DNA from: Lagopus muta
Lineage: Eukaryota; Chordata; Aves; Galliformes; Phasianidae
Direction of reading: 5' to 3'
Length of the DNA stretch: 64,000 bases
Assembly (NCBI RefSeq): GCF_023343835.1
Contig: NC_064439.1
Span: 42,091,508-42,155,507 of the forward strand
Below, piece by piece: positions 1-11,700 of the stretch. The translations under genes were made by a program, and so were the position numbers. Position 1 is the stretch's first letter, and every line of letters starts with the position of its first letter. The notes under the pieces were generated by a model. That model made no database searches and was not told the DNA's origin. It saw nothing but the letters and a program-made list of their open reading frames with translations.

Positions 1-557
1 GTAATTCGGGATATTTGGAAAAATCAGCTTAGTCTTACCTTACCCCTTAAATCCCTGAGATGCAGGATTGTTCTAGTCCATTCTTTTTCTTTCAGTGCTG
101 AGTTTTCTTCATGTTTTTAAGTTGCTGGTGCACCATCATTACCTACAGAGCCATACCCACCTACCTAACCTCATCACCTCATTTATTTGTCAACATCACT
201 GAAGTCAGACTGCACAGTACATGACTACTACATCAAGCCCTCCAACTAAGATGAAAACAGTTACAGAGACCTTCATCTAGCAGAACAGCAGATGAAGTTG
301 TTTGCATGCATTTGAAATACCTTCTTAAAACTCATCAAGCTGGCAGTCAACCTTAGCTTTAGAGCAGCTACAAATTTGACTGTCATGAATACACAAGATG
401 AACTGAATTTGGATACCTCCATACTCCAGCAACACAAAGAAAAGCCAATCACACAGATGAAAGTGCAGCATCAGAGACCTGCAAAGACTATTCTTGTCTT
501 TAACGTTACCTTAGCAATATATTTCTCTTAATTTACATAAGCACAGTTTTTTCTTAC
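1..557 (-). other. SACM1L: SACM1L intron 3 (partial)
   Basis: This is intronic sequence downstream of the third coding exon of SACM1L, which is read on the minus strand. I looked for the next expected exon, which in the human protein continues with GNYLIVITKK, and did not find it, so it lies off the left edge. I see no repeat or RNA gene here. Confidence 0.8.
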
Positions 558-632
558 CTGCCACCAACCGTATTGTTCCCAAAATACCATATATAGGTCT
601 TGTCACAGCTGAAGGGGGAACATCTTTTTTAA
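558..632 (-). CDS. SACM1L: SACM1L coding exon 3
   Basis: The minus strand reads [20 protein letters not shown] followed by IRLVA, nearly identical to human SAC1 after its first 40 or so residues. The exon is 75 nt, entered after a CAG acceptor in phase 1 and left by a G|GTAAGA donor, with one base carried to the next exon. It belongs to the N-terminal SAC-domain fold, before the catalytic CX5R motif, which is outside the window. The frame joins exon 2 without a break. Confidence 0.95.
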
Positions 633-3600
633 CTGAAAAACAAACAAACATGTATATGTAAATTTCAGAATGTTCTGTCAGTGCATCAGAGCTACACTGT
701 CAAAGCTTCTTGGACAAATCAGGTTATGCTTGCACTGGAAGGAATGCAATGAAATTCTAAAGCCTGAGAGGGGACAGGAAAGGGGGGTTGGGAGGACAAG
801 GAAGGGATGCAGAAGCACTCTAACCTAATTTGGTGTTCTGTTAAATCGAAAGAATCATTCAATTGAACACACTGAAGCTCAATGGTGATAGTTTAGCAAG
901 AAGACTCCTGAACAACATATATTCCTGCCAGCTTCCAGAAGCTTGTTGTTTTAAAACTATCAAGACACCAAGGACAAATAAGCCACAAATGCTTGTGACT
1001 GCCATTCTCAATTTTTTCTTCTTAACCTCAGCTTATTTCCACCTCAGAAGCTTCAGCACACTGCTCCATTTCTCTGCAGAATACAACCAAAGCACAGATC
1101 TTGCAAGCAATATAATATTCCAAAAAACACACCAAGGCATCCAAACATCAATTATAACTGCTAACACATTAAGCTTTCCTCTACCCACTTCTCTAGAATA
1201 GCAGAACAAACATCAGAAGTTCAAATAGCTCCACACAATAAAACAAGAAACACCCACACAGTTCAGCATTCTCCCAGACTCTCAAGTCTGGACAACAGAC
1301 AGTGCTCCATTCTTTGTGTGCTTTAAATACCACACAGGTTCATCTGATCAAACGTCAGTAATAGAAACTGATGCAGACTAGCAGAAGACTTTGGGTAGTC
1401 ACCTCTACTAGCCATCTAGTTTTGTAGGGGTAGCTTTGAAGGAGAAATGGAGGTACTACACTAGAACACTAAAAACACCAAAGGGATGGGCTCTGATGTG
1501 CTCATGTGTGAACATATCTAGTAAAGAATAAAGGAGTTGCTGCTTTTGTATTAATACCAGACAGACAAATGCTAGAATATTACTGAGATACCAACTCCTG
1601 AAGCATCAAAAAAAGGGAAGTCACACATCACTGTAACTTCATGTCATCATTTAATGCAAGTCCTTTATTTTTTATTTTTTTATTTTTTAAAAACATTGGG
1701 ATCCCATTCTGAAAGAAATATTAAGCCAGTTAATGTTCTGAAGAACTGACCATCAGCATACTTAAGAGTACCTGCACTGACACTTGAATCCATATTCACA
1801 ACAGAACTAAGTTTACAGTGAGGTTGTTGCTGGCTTTTGTTTTTGTTTCTTAAAGGTTTTATGAAAAATCCAAGCTTAGTACTAAAATAAACAACTGCAC
1901 AGCTGATTCAGCAAAAGCTGCAGGAGCCCAGCATTCAGCTCTTCCTTGACTGATCCTGAATTTGGGTTGGTGCAACAAGTCCATTCGGATTAGTCAGTTC
2001 TTACTGTTGAGACAGTTTTGCTGAAAACAGACAAGCACCACTACTATCATTATAAGATTTCTACAATCTCCTGAGAACACCTCAAACAAGAGAACAGAAT
2101 GACAAACAGCTTATGCTGGGATGCACTGGGAAGGAAGTACCTGTAAGAGTGACTTCTGTGGAGACTCTGTCAATAGCCAGCACATCATCTGCTCCATCAT
2201 CACAGGCTTCCACATAGAACTTCTCTGGTGTTATATGCCTTTAACAGAACGGAGAGGAAAAAAAATTAAACAAGGTTAACCTTATTTATATTTTGCTCTG
2301 TGTTCAGGTGGCAAAGAGCCTAATCGATTTTGAACTCCATTTCAGCTGCAAGAAATCACCATAACATTCCCATTGGATTACTTCCTAACAGCCAGTGCAC
2401 GAGAAGCAAATAAATCAGTTACTCAAAAATCCACGGCATGTTTATTAAACACCACCCTCCTTCATTACACTGGAGGTTAAAGACACAAAGCTGGGTTTAC
2501 CTTCATATTGGTACACTACATAACTCACATAAACTTGAGCTCTGTCACTTCAAAAGTCTCAGAGGCCAAAATTACAATGACAGAAGTCAAACACTTCTTA
2601 ATGCATCAGGAACCGAAGCACCACATCCCTGATGTTGGCCCAGGAAACACAAAGCTGTGCTCAAAGCAGTGAGAGCATCCCACACTGGAGATAAATCAGT
2701 TAGAAACGACCCAGGAAACAACTCAGCCACACACCAGGGCGGTGTTTTTTTCGTTGGATGGCAGATCTTCTCAGGCTGTTCCTCCCTACACAAACCTCGC
2801 CTTCCTTCACATTTTTGTCAGTTTTTTTACCCTGGCTGTTTTTCAATCTCTTCAAAGAGCTGATGGAAAATAACTCGGATCAGAAGAAACCCTCGCTCCC
2901 CTTTTGGCTCCTGCTTCTACTATTCCTCCCACTACAGTTTTTGGTCACCCTCTCTTACACAGTGCCTGTTTGTTTCTCCTTTGCCTAAGCCATCATCTCC
3001 ACAGGCACTTTTGACAGCTTCCACACAGCAGCCTATATTCTGCTTTTGTACAACCTTCATTTTTGGCACCAGAGCCTGCCTTGTCCTTGGCTATGCAGTC
3101 ACTGCTATCTCTAACCTGCCAAAACAGCAACAACTCTTCGCATAAATACTTTGCTTCCATCACAGCTCAAGAGCACAAACCCTCCCAAGATCTGAACTCC
3201 TCTCATCTACTTTGCATTAAGAAGGACCACCGCTGTCAGTGACTATTGCTGAGCATAGCTAAGGAACAGTCATAAATGAAAATATTTGGCACTGATAGCA
3301 TAACTCATTACATTCAAGAACAGGAAAGATGTCAGTGCACTGCAGCCATCAAATTCACATTTCAAGTACTACTAAGGGTGGCTTGCAGCACATTCAGAAA
3401 GTCTTCCCCAATTTAGAAATGTGTGCAAACTGCTGCCAAGAGATACAGCAATTCATCCTGTAGGATTGATTTCATCCTTACAATTCAAAGCTGAGGGGAA
3501 AGTACCTGTAAGAGACTTCGAGAAGACATACAAAGAAAACAAATCTTGGAAATTTTAATTTTATTATATTTCTTTTTAATAAAAGGTCCTTTTTAATTAT

Positions 3601-6600
3601 TTCACCTCATGTTGCTGAAGAATCACTCAAAAGGGGAGGAAAAAAAAAAAAAAAAAAGGGAGCACGGAGGCTACAATCAGAACACTTTCAACAATCTTGC
3701 CTTTAAGGTGCAAAACAACAATTCAGTGAAACCTCCATTGAAATGAAGCCTTCAGGTTTTCCAGTTTATCCAGTTGAAGCACTGCCACTTCCAAAATCAC
3801 CTTGGGCATTGACGGATGAGAACTTCCAGGAGCACAGTAAAAGATGACTAAAAGGCTCAAACCAAATTAGTGCCTGTCCTCCCCAGAGCTAGGCTCAGCA
3901 TTGTGTTGCAGTGCAGGCTTCAGATGCTAGAGGCATTTTTAATGCCCAGATGAGAGGTCATTCAATGCAGGCTGGAGAAAGGACAAGCTTGCCTATGAAC
4001 AATTAAGATGTGATGAGTTTTAACTACGTGCCCTTGTTGCTGAAGCAATTTCAGTAGAATCCAAGTCATGCGTTTGCATGGGAACAAGTTTGGTGCCATA
4101 GGAGGAGTGGTTTACCTGCAGATCTTCCTGGAAGTTTCTATAAAAACAAAGATACCTTGAAATCACCCTAAGGGAGAAAGTTTCAATACTTGCTGTTTTT
4201 CTTAGTAGCTAACTGTATTACAAGAAATTCTCTATCCTTCTTCATCGAATTCAAGTTCGCCATATTCCTGCACTTCAGGATAAGCAAGCAAAGAAAGTCA
4301 TCCTCCCTCAAAAGCCATGAGCTGCAACTCCAGCCTTCATAAGGAAAAAAACACCTCTGTTGTATTTACCAGCTGCTTGGTGAATCACTTTGTGAAGATA
4401 TTGCTTTTCCTTCCTAAAAATCAATATCAAAACAACAGCTGTTCATTTCCCAATCCAAGTCACAAGACTGCACTACAAAAGGCATCGATTCTTACCATAA
4501 TAGAAACATAGAAGGAAAATAACAACACTTGCTTACACCACTTACAGGGTTGTTTCCACTGACAGTTGAGATGGTCTCTTCTGGTTTGTGTATGTTGTGA
4601 TGCTTCACTTACTCTGTTTTTATTACAAAGCAGTGTTGTACATCGTGAATACTAGGCAGAGCTGCATCCTACGTCGTAATTAAGCTTATCTAACAGACAA
4701 GAACATTCCTACATCCAGACTTGGCATGACACAGAAGCCATCACAGCCTGATGGAACCAAAGACAGAACCTCACTCAATACCACTTCAGCCTTCCATATC
4801 TCAACAGCCAAGCCCTTACTTCAGTGATTGATTATTTCACCATAAACACGTAACATTACTCTAATGCAGGAAGCTTTCTGAGAGCAGCCTCTGAACTCTG
4901 CAATAAAACAAGCCAAAAGCACATCCTGCACTGCGCAACGCATTTGCTGCGCTCAAGCACCAAAGCAGTCAGCAGTGGGCTACAGGAAAGACGTTAACAA
5001 GACACAGCTCCAGCAGCACGTTAAGTAACAGTGCTAACATACTGATGGTTGCAGCACTCCAGAGATTCCAGATTTTCTAGGTGAGCAGGTGTTCTAATTA
5101 TACACCTCCAATAAATATTACTCCTCAAGCACAGACAGCGCAGGAACTGGAGCATTTCCCATGGAGAAATAATTGCTGGGGAAAAAAAAAAAAAGTACAA
5201 TCCCAGGATGAAAAACCACCACCAAACCAACAGAAATATCTTTTAAAAAGAATTGTGACATATTAAAGGCACAGTCTCTTAATAATTATTTCCAGTTATA
5301 TTTCATTTCAGATGACAATTTACTGTGTAACTCATTGCCCTTCTACATCAACAGCCCTGAGCTCCATGGTGGCAGACGAAGCAATGGGAGCACGCAGCAG
5401 TTCTTTACAGAGGCGTTACCCAAGTACTGAAAGCTCAGCTTAAGGAAAACAAAACCCAAAAGACAAAAATGCACTTTTGGGCTTCTCTCTCAATGCAGAC
5501 AGGCAGAAAGCACCGGCTGTATACTACTGTAGTGCTGCAGCACTGCTAACCAGCTCGATAACCAGCACTGCAACTCAACTAGTTACACTGGTAGCAGAGA
5601 AGCTTGACAGCAACATGTTAACCTGCATTGCTTGCACCTGACTGAAGATGAAGGCTTTGTATCCTGTCCCTGCTTGTGACAACACAGTGTGCAAGAGGCC
5701 TGCATTCAGAGCTGGCTCTTGCAGCAGGGCCCTGCAGCACGCACTACAGCCCACGGGCTCCGTGCAGCGCCCTCTGACCTCCCAGAGACTTCTTACGAGG
5801 CCGTATCCAGACAAGTGCTTTTACTTCAAGAAAAAAAAGCCTTGCCAAGAAGGTCTGTGTGTCACAGGATGCACAGCAGCCGCTCACACAACTCACCTTC
5901 CCTCTTCCGCAGGCAAAAAGATCACAAGTTCAGCTCAGAGAAAGTCAAGCAGCATTAAGCAACAAGAGCAGCAGCGAGCTCCGTGCCACATGGCAGCGTT
6001 CTCAGTCAGCATCGAGGCTTCTGCACACAGGAGACCAGCCTCCTCCAGCATCCTCACACAGAGAGGACCACAACAAGGGGAGAAGCCCAGAGACTGATGT
6101 ACGTACAACAGCATTACGGCAGACCGCGTGCGCTGGTCTCCAAGGACGGAGTCGTATGCCCTGATCCCAAACACGGCCATTAAATAGAACCTTAAGGTCA
6201 GGCCTAAGAATCGCTCTCAGACAGTGCTGCATTGAGCGCAGAGCTCGCAGAGCACACGCGGAGCTCAGGCGGCCGGCAGCGCCCTCGGGCTCACAAGGGC
6301 ACCTCGCAGCCATTTCTGGCCGCCCGCAGGCAGCGCTCACGGCCGCCGGCCCGCGGCTACCAGCCGCTCGGCGGGAGCGCCTCGGCGCCGCACAGCCGGC
6401 ATCGCCCCGGTTACGTAACCGCTACCGCGGCACCGAGCGAAGGTCCGCGACCGCAAAGTTCAAAGGTTCGCCCTCCTCCCGGGCGGGCCGAGGGGAGCCG
6501 CCCGCCGCCCCGCCCTCGCCTCACGCAGGTGGCGGAGCCGCTCCCTGCCCCCCCCGGCCGTCACTCACAGCTTCAGGTTGGCGTAGGACGCCGCCGCCGC

Positions 6601-6621
6601 CGGTCCCGCCGCCGCCGCCAT
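558..6621 (-). CDS. SACM1L: SACM1L, phosphatidylinositide phosphatase SAC1 (5' three exons only)
   Basis: SAC1 is an integral membrane phosphatase of the endoplasmic reticulum and Golgi. It removes phosphate mainly from phosphatidylinositol 4-phosphate and so sets the PI4P gradient used at membrane contact sites. The window holds coding exons 6569-6621, 2141-2238 and 558-632, about 75 of roughly 590 residues. Seen directly: the start ATG at 6619-6621, the reading frame preserved across two introns, and close identity to human SAC1 from the LKLHITPEKF segment on. The catalytic CX5R motif and two C-terminal membrane segments must lie off the left edge. The N-terminus starts [18 protein letters not shown], longer and more alanine-rich than the human MATAAYEQLKL. 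The promoter is a CpG island shared with a divergent tRNA gene. Confidence 0.95.
633..2140 (-). other. SACM1L: SACM1L intron 2
   Basis: This intron lies between coding exons 2 and 3, with GT donor and CAG acceptor on the minus strand. It is AT-rich with short T and A runs near 1665-1690. I see no transposon, RNA gene or additional coding exon; the long open frame on the plus strand at 863-1201 has no recognisable protein similarity. Confidence 0.8.
2141..2238 (-). CDS. SACM1L: SACM1L coding exon 2
   Basis: The minus strand encodes [20 protein letters not shown] followed by [12 protein letters not shown], matching human SAC1 residues from about 11 onward with only conservative changes. The exon is 98 nt. 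Its first G completes the leucine codon split with exon 1, and it ends before a CAG|GTACTT donor. The phases agree with exons 1 and 3, so the three pieces form one uninterrupted frame. Confidence 0.95.
2239..6568 (-). other. SACM1L: SACM1L intron 1
   Basis: This is a large first intron of about 4.3 kb. It contains an 18-base A run at 3640-3657 and a shorter A run near 5180. Its last part (about 6230 onward) is the flank of the promoter CpG island. I see no convincing gene or transposon; several open frames near 5650-6340 reflect the GC-rich composition. Confidence 0.75.
6409..6420. promoter_or_regulatory. Perfect D-box palindrome
   Basis: GGTTACGTAACC is a perfect 12-base palindrome. It fits the PAR-bZIP/E4BP4 D-box consensus RTTAYGTAAY. 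It lies about 150 bases inside SACM1L intron 1, within the CpG island. Binding is an inference. Confidence 0.5.
6569..6621 (-). CDS. SACM1L: SACM1L coding exon 1 (start codon)
   Basis: The exon encodes [17 protein letters not shown] plus two bases of the next leucine codon, then a GTGAGTGA donor. The ATG at 6619-6621 is the only sensible start: the segment ANLKL aligns with EQLKL of human SAC1, and the next in-frame residues come from exon 2. The alanines are encoded by a GC-rich triplet tract (GCC/GCG), which probably explains the longer N-terminus. Confidence 0.93.
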
Positions 6622-7110
6622 CTGTAGCCCTCCGGCCGCCGCCGGTCCCGCTCCGCTGCCAGCCGGCCGCTCCCCGCCTGCCTGCCGGGCTGACGCGTCC
6701 CGCCGGCCTGCGGCGACGGAGCCTCGCGCGGGACAAACCTCCTCGGGCAAGAGAGCGGTCGGGCGCGCCCTATGGGAGGCGACGGGAGGGCGCGGGCCGA
6801 GAGGCCGGCTCCGCCATTGGCCGAGCGCCCGCGCTAATCCCGCCCCCGCGGAGCTCCTCGAGCCGCCGGGGCGTCGCGGAACGGTGACGCCACCCCGGGC
6901 AGAGGGGGGCGTGCCAAGGAAACGCGCAGGGATTGGCCGCAGCGGAGTGGGGCGGTCGGCCACGCCCCAGGGAGACCCGGTGGGGCGGGGCGGGGCTGCG
7001 GAATCGGCTGTCTTCCAGCCGGCGGCCCCTCCTATGGCCCCGCCCCGTGGGACCGCGGCGCGGGCGGAGAATGTGCTGAACTGCTGCTGGGCAACGGAGG
7101 TTTACGAGCA

Positions 7111-7183
7111 GGGCCAGTGGCGCAATGGATAACGCGTCTGACTACGGATCAGAAGATTCTAGGTTCGACTCCTGGCTGGCTCG
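7111..7183 (+). tRNA. tRNA-Arg (anticodon ACG)
   Basis: The 73-base sequence folds as a complete cloverleaf. The acceptor stem pairs GGGCCAG with CTGGCTC (one G-U pair), the anticodon stem TCTGA pairs with TCAGA, and the T stem CTAGG pairs with CCTGG through one U-G pair. The anticodon ACG is at 7144-7146, reading arginine CGU/CGC codons once A34 becomes inosine. The internal Pol III promoter is intact: A box TGGCGCAATGG at 7118-7128 and B box GGTTCGACTCC at 7162-7172. There is no intron, the CCA end is not encoded, and the discriminator base is G. It matches vertebrate tRNA-Arg-ACG closely; the T at the second T-stem position gives the wobble pair. It starts 490 bases from the SACM1L ATG on the opposite strand. 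Confidence 0.97.
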
Positions 7184-7190
7184 GCTGCTC

Positions 7191-7200
7191 TTTTTTTTTT
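7191..7200 (+). terminator. RNA polymerase III terminator of tRNA-Arg
   Basis: A run of ten T residues begins eight bases after the mature tRNA 3' end. A run of four or more T on the coding strand is the standard Pol III stop signal. Confidence 0.9.
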
Positions 7201-8039
7201 CCCGTTTTCTTCCCTCCCGCATTTTTTTCCTTCCGAGCTAGGAGTGCTGCCCGCCACCCCTACGGCCTCCCCTCCGAGCTCGCAGAGCTGACGGGCTGTT
7301 CCAGGAGCTCTCCTCAGGGCGAAAGCTCAACCCACAGCCTATGGCAGCATCTCACCTCTTCAACCCCATCCCCTCATCTGCTCGATGGAAGAAGCTTCCC
7401 CACGGGCCTGGGACTGTGGGGCGAAAGAGGCACTCCAGCAGGGCTCTCCCTGTGAGCCTTCCCTCATCTGCCAGAAGGAAAACGCAGCCCGTGGATTGCA
7501 GCGCTGCATCCCTGCCACTGCCCATCGCAAACAAACCCCAGGCCTCCCCATGGCAGGCAGGGCTGCCCCCCCCGCCAGCCCTGGTTGCAGGTGGGACACC
7601 CACCTCACAGCTCACCACCTCCCACAGTCAGAGACCAGATGTTAGGAAAGACCACGCTGAGCGCTGCTTCACCATATTGCCTTTAATCACTGAAACTACA
7701 AGGGTCAGGCCGCTGCTGCTGGCCTCCATTTTGTATAAACACCCAATGGCACCGAACAGAGCTATGCTGCAGGAGGCTGTGCTTAGTGATGCCAGCAGGA
7801 CACTCTATCCCAATGTCATGCTTTCAAGAAGCCATAACATACAAAATGAGCACAAGTACCACTGGCCGGGCTCCGATTTGCTTTCAGGGTGCATGGCCAT
7901 GCTGCATGTGTTTCCTTCACATCCTTCCTTCTCCGTGCATCCCTCCGCTTGGTGGTACTTTCAAAGAATCCCCAGGTATGCTGTGCCTGGAACAAAACTG
8001 CTCAAACTCTGCTCCAGCACAGATGTGCTCCAGCATGTG
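7201..8039. other. Intergenic spacer between the tRNA and the LIMD1 3' side
   Basis: The sequence is moderately GC-rich just after the tRNA and then ordinary. A 250-codon open frame on the plus strand (7341-8093) has no recognisable domain and runs into a CR1 fragment, so I do not call it a gene. I see nothing else. Confidence 0.6.
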
Positions 8040-8145
8040 CACTGGGGGACGTGGTTAATGGGCACGGGGAGGAGGGGTTACTGCTTGGACTAGATGATCG
8101 CAGTGGTCTTTTCCAACTTTAACCACTGTGATTCCAGGATTTGTT
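8040..8145 (+). mobile_element. CR1 LINE 3'-end fragment
   Basis: The segment reads GGGGGACGTGGTTAATGGGC at its start, then GGACTAGATGATCGCAGTGG and TCTTTTCCAACTTTAACCAC, with TGTGATTCC near its end. This is the typical extreme 3' end of avian CR1 retrotransposons. It is severely 5'-truncated, as most CR1 copies are, and has no coding potential. Confidence 0.85.
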
Positions 8146-8554
8146 TCCTGTTCACATGGACACTGCATCTGAAGTCTGATGCAGGCAGAGCCTGCCTAAA
8201 GGATGGAAGGAGTTTGGCATTCCCTTTAAGCAAAGATCTGGTTTTACTGTCGCTGAAATAAAGAGGCAAAAATTCCAGGGAAATACAGAAGGGCTAAACA
8301 TGAAAAAAGGACCTGTAACGTTTCAAGGCCAGGAGCTTGTGGAAGGGACAGGTGGAGGTCCCCAAAGACCCAGTGCTAAAACCCAAGGACATGAAATGTT
8401 TGCCCGGTGCTAATAATCAGAACAGGGAACACTTTCTTCTCCTGAGGGACAGAGACCGCTCATACTAACCTGCTTCACCTCTACCCTAGCACTGCACTGC
8501 TGATGAGACTCCACTGCTTCTCTCTGTGACGGCGACAAGGGCCCAGGGGAACGG

Positions 8555-8785
8555 CATGGAGCTGTGTCAGGGGAGAGGCAGCTGGGGGTGAGGGACAGAG
8601 GATGGTGGGCATGGAGCAGCCTGCCCAGGGCAGTGGGCACGGCCCTGAGTGCTGGAGTTCAGGCAGCCTTTGGACAATGCTCTCAAACACTGGGTTTGGA
8701 TTTTGGGTGGTCCCGTGTGAGCCAAGGGTTGGATTCAATACGCTTTGTGGGTCCCTTCCAATTCGGGATATTCTGTGATTCCAAA
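8555..8785 (+). mobile_element. CR1 LINE 3'-end fragment
   Basis: Matches to CR1 3' sequence include GGAGCAGCCTGCCCAGGGCA, GGTTGGATTCAATACGCTTT, and TTCCAATTCGGGATATTCTG followed by TGATTCC at the end, the usual CR1 terminal octamer region. The copy is truncated and non-coding. It lies downstream of the LIMD1 stop codon, so it may fall within or beyond that gene's 3' untranslated region. Confidence 0.85.
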
Positions 8786-11700
8786 CAACAGAAATTTAAC
8801 AGCATGATCTAAACAAAAACCTATTAAACACTGGCTCCTGAAAACAAGTTTCAGGGAAATCATCTGAATAACTATTGGGCTACCCCTTACCAGGACAACA
8901 GGACTTCCAAGCATCCCTTCCCCTAAAACAAGTCTGAAGTGCAAGCTATAGTAGGAATTAAAAGCTAGACTAGCACATTTCTTAATAAATAAAGACAACA
9001 TCCATGTGAATAGCAAACCCCAGTGTGAAGAAGCCAGGTGATAGGCAGAATTTAACATACGTCTTTTGTAGAAGAAGCTGCAAACTGGAACTGTTCCAAA
9101 TGGCCCAGTTATGCCCTGACCTTATTTTCTTGCCAAAACGACCATAGAAGGCCCAGCGGAATCTCTTGAAGTCAAATGTGGAAAGGACTTCTCCTGGCCC
9201 AGCACTTCACCGTGCTGACAAACGGGACATGGCATTGGCTGCGACTCCCCCACACTGGGCAGGAGGCAGGGATAACACAGAGCTCCAACCAATTCAAATC
9301 CTCACACATAAAAGCAGAACGAGTTAAGGCGCACAGGTGAGCAAAAGCAGTGCAGTGTATGCTTTAGCTTCAGAACCATGAACTCAGAGACTCAGTTTTC
9401 AACAGCTTCACATTGTCATTTCCAGCACTTAGTAAATACATGAAAAGTGAGCATTCACACTTAATAATTTACATGGGACCTCAAACCTGAAAGTAGGACA
9501 GCCTGCATTCTCCCGGTCCAGAGGAGCAGAGGGAGGCTGTCAGAAGTAACCAGACACTGTGAAAGCAGAAGCTAAACTTTCCACTGCTTTGCATGAGGCT
9601 GCTGTGAGATAGCTCACTGCAAACTGCTGGCTGGGGCTTTCTGCAAAGGAAAATCTTTTATTTCTCTAATTCTCCTTTCTTTCTGCTTATCGTAGGGGGA
9701 TGGGAAAGGCTGTAAGAGTGAAACAGAATCTTAAACCACTGTAGAGAAAGAAAAAAATCAGTCCTGCTATTGTTTTCAGATCTTCCCAAAATGAAGGTCA
9801 GAAAATACGTGTTAAGAACATGCTCCCAAACCAAAGAGCTAGCCAAAGCATCAGCTGTGCAGCAGCTGGCCTCAGAGACAGCACCATCCAAGCATTTGGA
9901 GGCCCAGTTGAAGGCTGTAGGGAGCTCATGTATTTCAGATTAATTCTACCTCTTCTAACATCACAGGTAAGGCTTGTTCTGCATACTGCAATGGGACATA
10001 TCCACCACGGGCTTTCGGTCATCACTGAAGGGCCGTAAGTCCCCTGGAAGAATGGAGCCACAGAGCCCAGCTGCCCCCAGCTGGCATCCCAAGAATCATC
10101 CCTAAGGGCAGAGATGCTCCCAGCCGGGTGGGACAGAAGGCCAGCCTCAGGCAAGTCCACACCAAGATCTTCCAGCTCCTCAACCTAGAGGAGATAAACT
10201 GAAGCAGACGTGTAGGAGGTGCTAGCAGGCTACCAGTCTCCATATTAAAGCAGATGCTCGTACTTCTGTTTAATCCTTTGCACAGTACCTTGCACCACTC
10301 CAAATGGAGAAGCACAGTATTTATCAGCACTGGCAGACACAACAGCAAAAGGGCTGCTGAGATGCCTGGGAGGAAAAGGCAAGCTGCTGATTGCTGGGGA
10401 GAAAAGTCCCATGATGGCAGGGGTAAAGGACAACCCTGCGTCCAGGCCTGAGGTCCATGAGCCAGAGTGGAGAGAAGGTGAGGCAACCTGCAGCCAGGGC
10501 TTCACAGGACAGAGCCCTCTGTCCTGCAGTGGTGGTTGAAAAAAGAGGTTTTACCCCTGACAGTTAAAAAGGCAAGTCAGCTGTGCTTCCCTGAAGGACT
10601 ACTTTGAACACTAGAGGTACAGCTCCAGCTGAGTACTGAAGGTGCTCCGATGACACGGTGTGAATGTCTAGCTACATTTGTGCTATAGGAAAAGATGTAT
10701 GGTTGAACCACAGCCAGTTCTCAGCAAGAGCTCATTTCTAGAGTCTCAGTGCCACTGTCAGCCTTTGCTTTTTCAACAGAATAGAAAAAAAGAGCCAAAC
10801 TCCCAGTCCCTCACTCAGATAAGCTGACATTATTCGTGTGAGCAAATCTGTTTATACCAGTGGCTGGACTGATGCGAGTACAGGTTGTAGAGCTGGACTT
10901 TAAATCCCACTATAACAAAGCCTTTAGAATGATCTTGAGCTTGTTCCCAGAGCTCTAAATAAGCACCACTATAAAATGGCTTTGTGCTGGGTAAACACTG
11001 AGGAGTGGCCAGGCTGGGGCTGAGCTGTGGGGACAAACCATGAAAACATCAGGCAAATATCTGTACGTGGAGAACTTCTTTTCCAAAGTGAGCTCTGTAA
11101 GCAAGAACAGGGATGGATTTCCCTCACATCCATACTACCAGCATCCCAATTTTTCCAAACATGATCCTCTATTCGCACTGTGACAAAGCAGACGGTCCCT
11201 GTATATTGCTGTGACATTCTACAGCAGCTCGTATCCAGTCATCACAGTAGCTTAGCCCAGCTTGTTCCAGTTTCTTGTTCTGTTCAAAATGGGATATTGT
11301 CTCCCACTGACAGCCAACACGCCTGGGCTGTGCTTGGAGAGTTGGTGCTTTTACAGCCACACTTGATATACCAGAGTTCAGGGCATGCACTGGGAGGTCT
11401 TAGCACACTATTTTGCAAAGACTTCTTTATTTTCTAAAGTATTACTAAGAGAGTGTGTCTAAAACCTCGTATTAATAATATGATGTCCTCTGGAGAATGT
11501 GATGAAATGTTCTTGTCAGGAATCACTCAGTAGACTGATGGAGCATTCCCAGCAGGCAGGCAAGCCAGCCTCCCACTTTTCAACTGTGCATGGCATGATC
11601 TGAGTTCATTGGCTTGATAGCAAGTTGTGCTTTCACTCAATAATCCTCTAAAATGAGCCCAAAGGAATCTCCAAGAAGCAGAAAAAGGCACGTAAGAGTA

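Larger units (their letters stand above)
6230..7110. promoter_or_regulatory. CpG-island promoter between SACM1L and tRNA-Arg
   Basis: This stretch is GC-rich with dense CpG, in contrast to the AT-rich flanks. It spans SACM1L exon 1 and runs up to the tRNA gene. Visible motifs include inverted CCAAT boxes (ATTGG) near 6815 and 6931, GC boxes (GGGGCGGGGCGGGG) near 6982-6995, and a TGACGCCA ATF/CREB-like site near 6885. There is no TATA box, as is usual for a housekeeping promoter. Motif function is inferred from sequence only. Confidence 0.85.

Noticed and set aside
7117-7455. Open frame across the tRNA gene
   Set aside because: It is a chance reading of the tRNA sequence, which itself is a complete cloverleaf with Pol III promoter boxes and terminator.
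7341-8093. A 250-codon plus-strand open frame next to the tRNA
   Set aside because: It runs into a CR1 3' fragment at its end and shows no similarity to any family I know.
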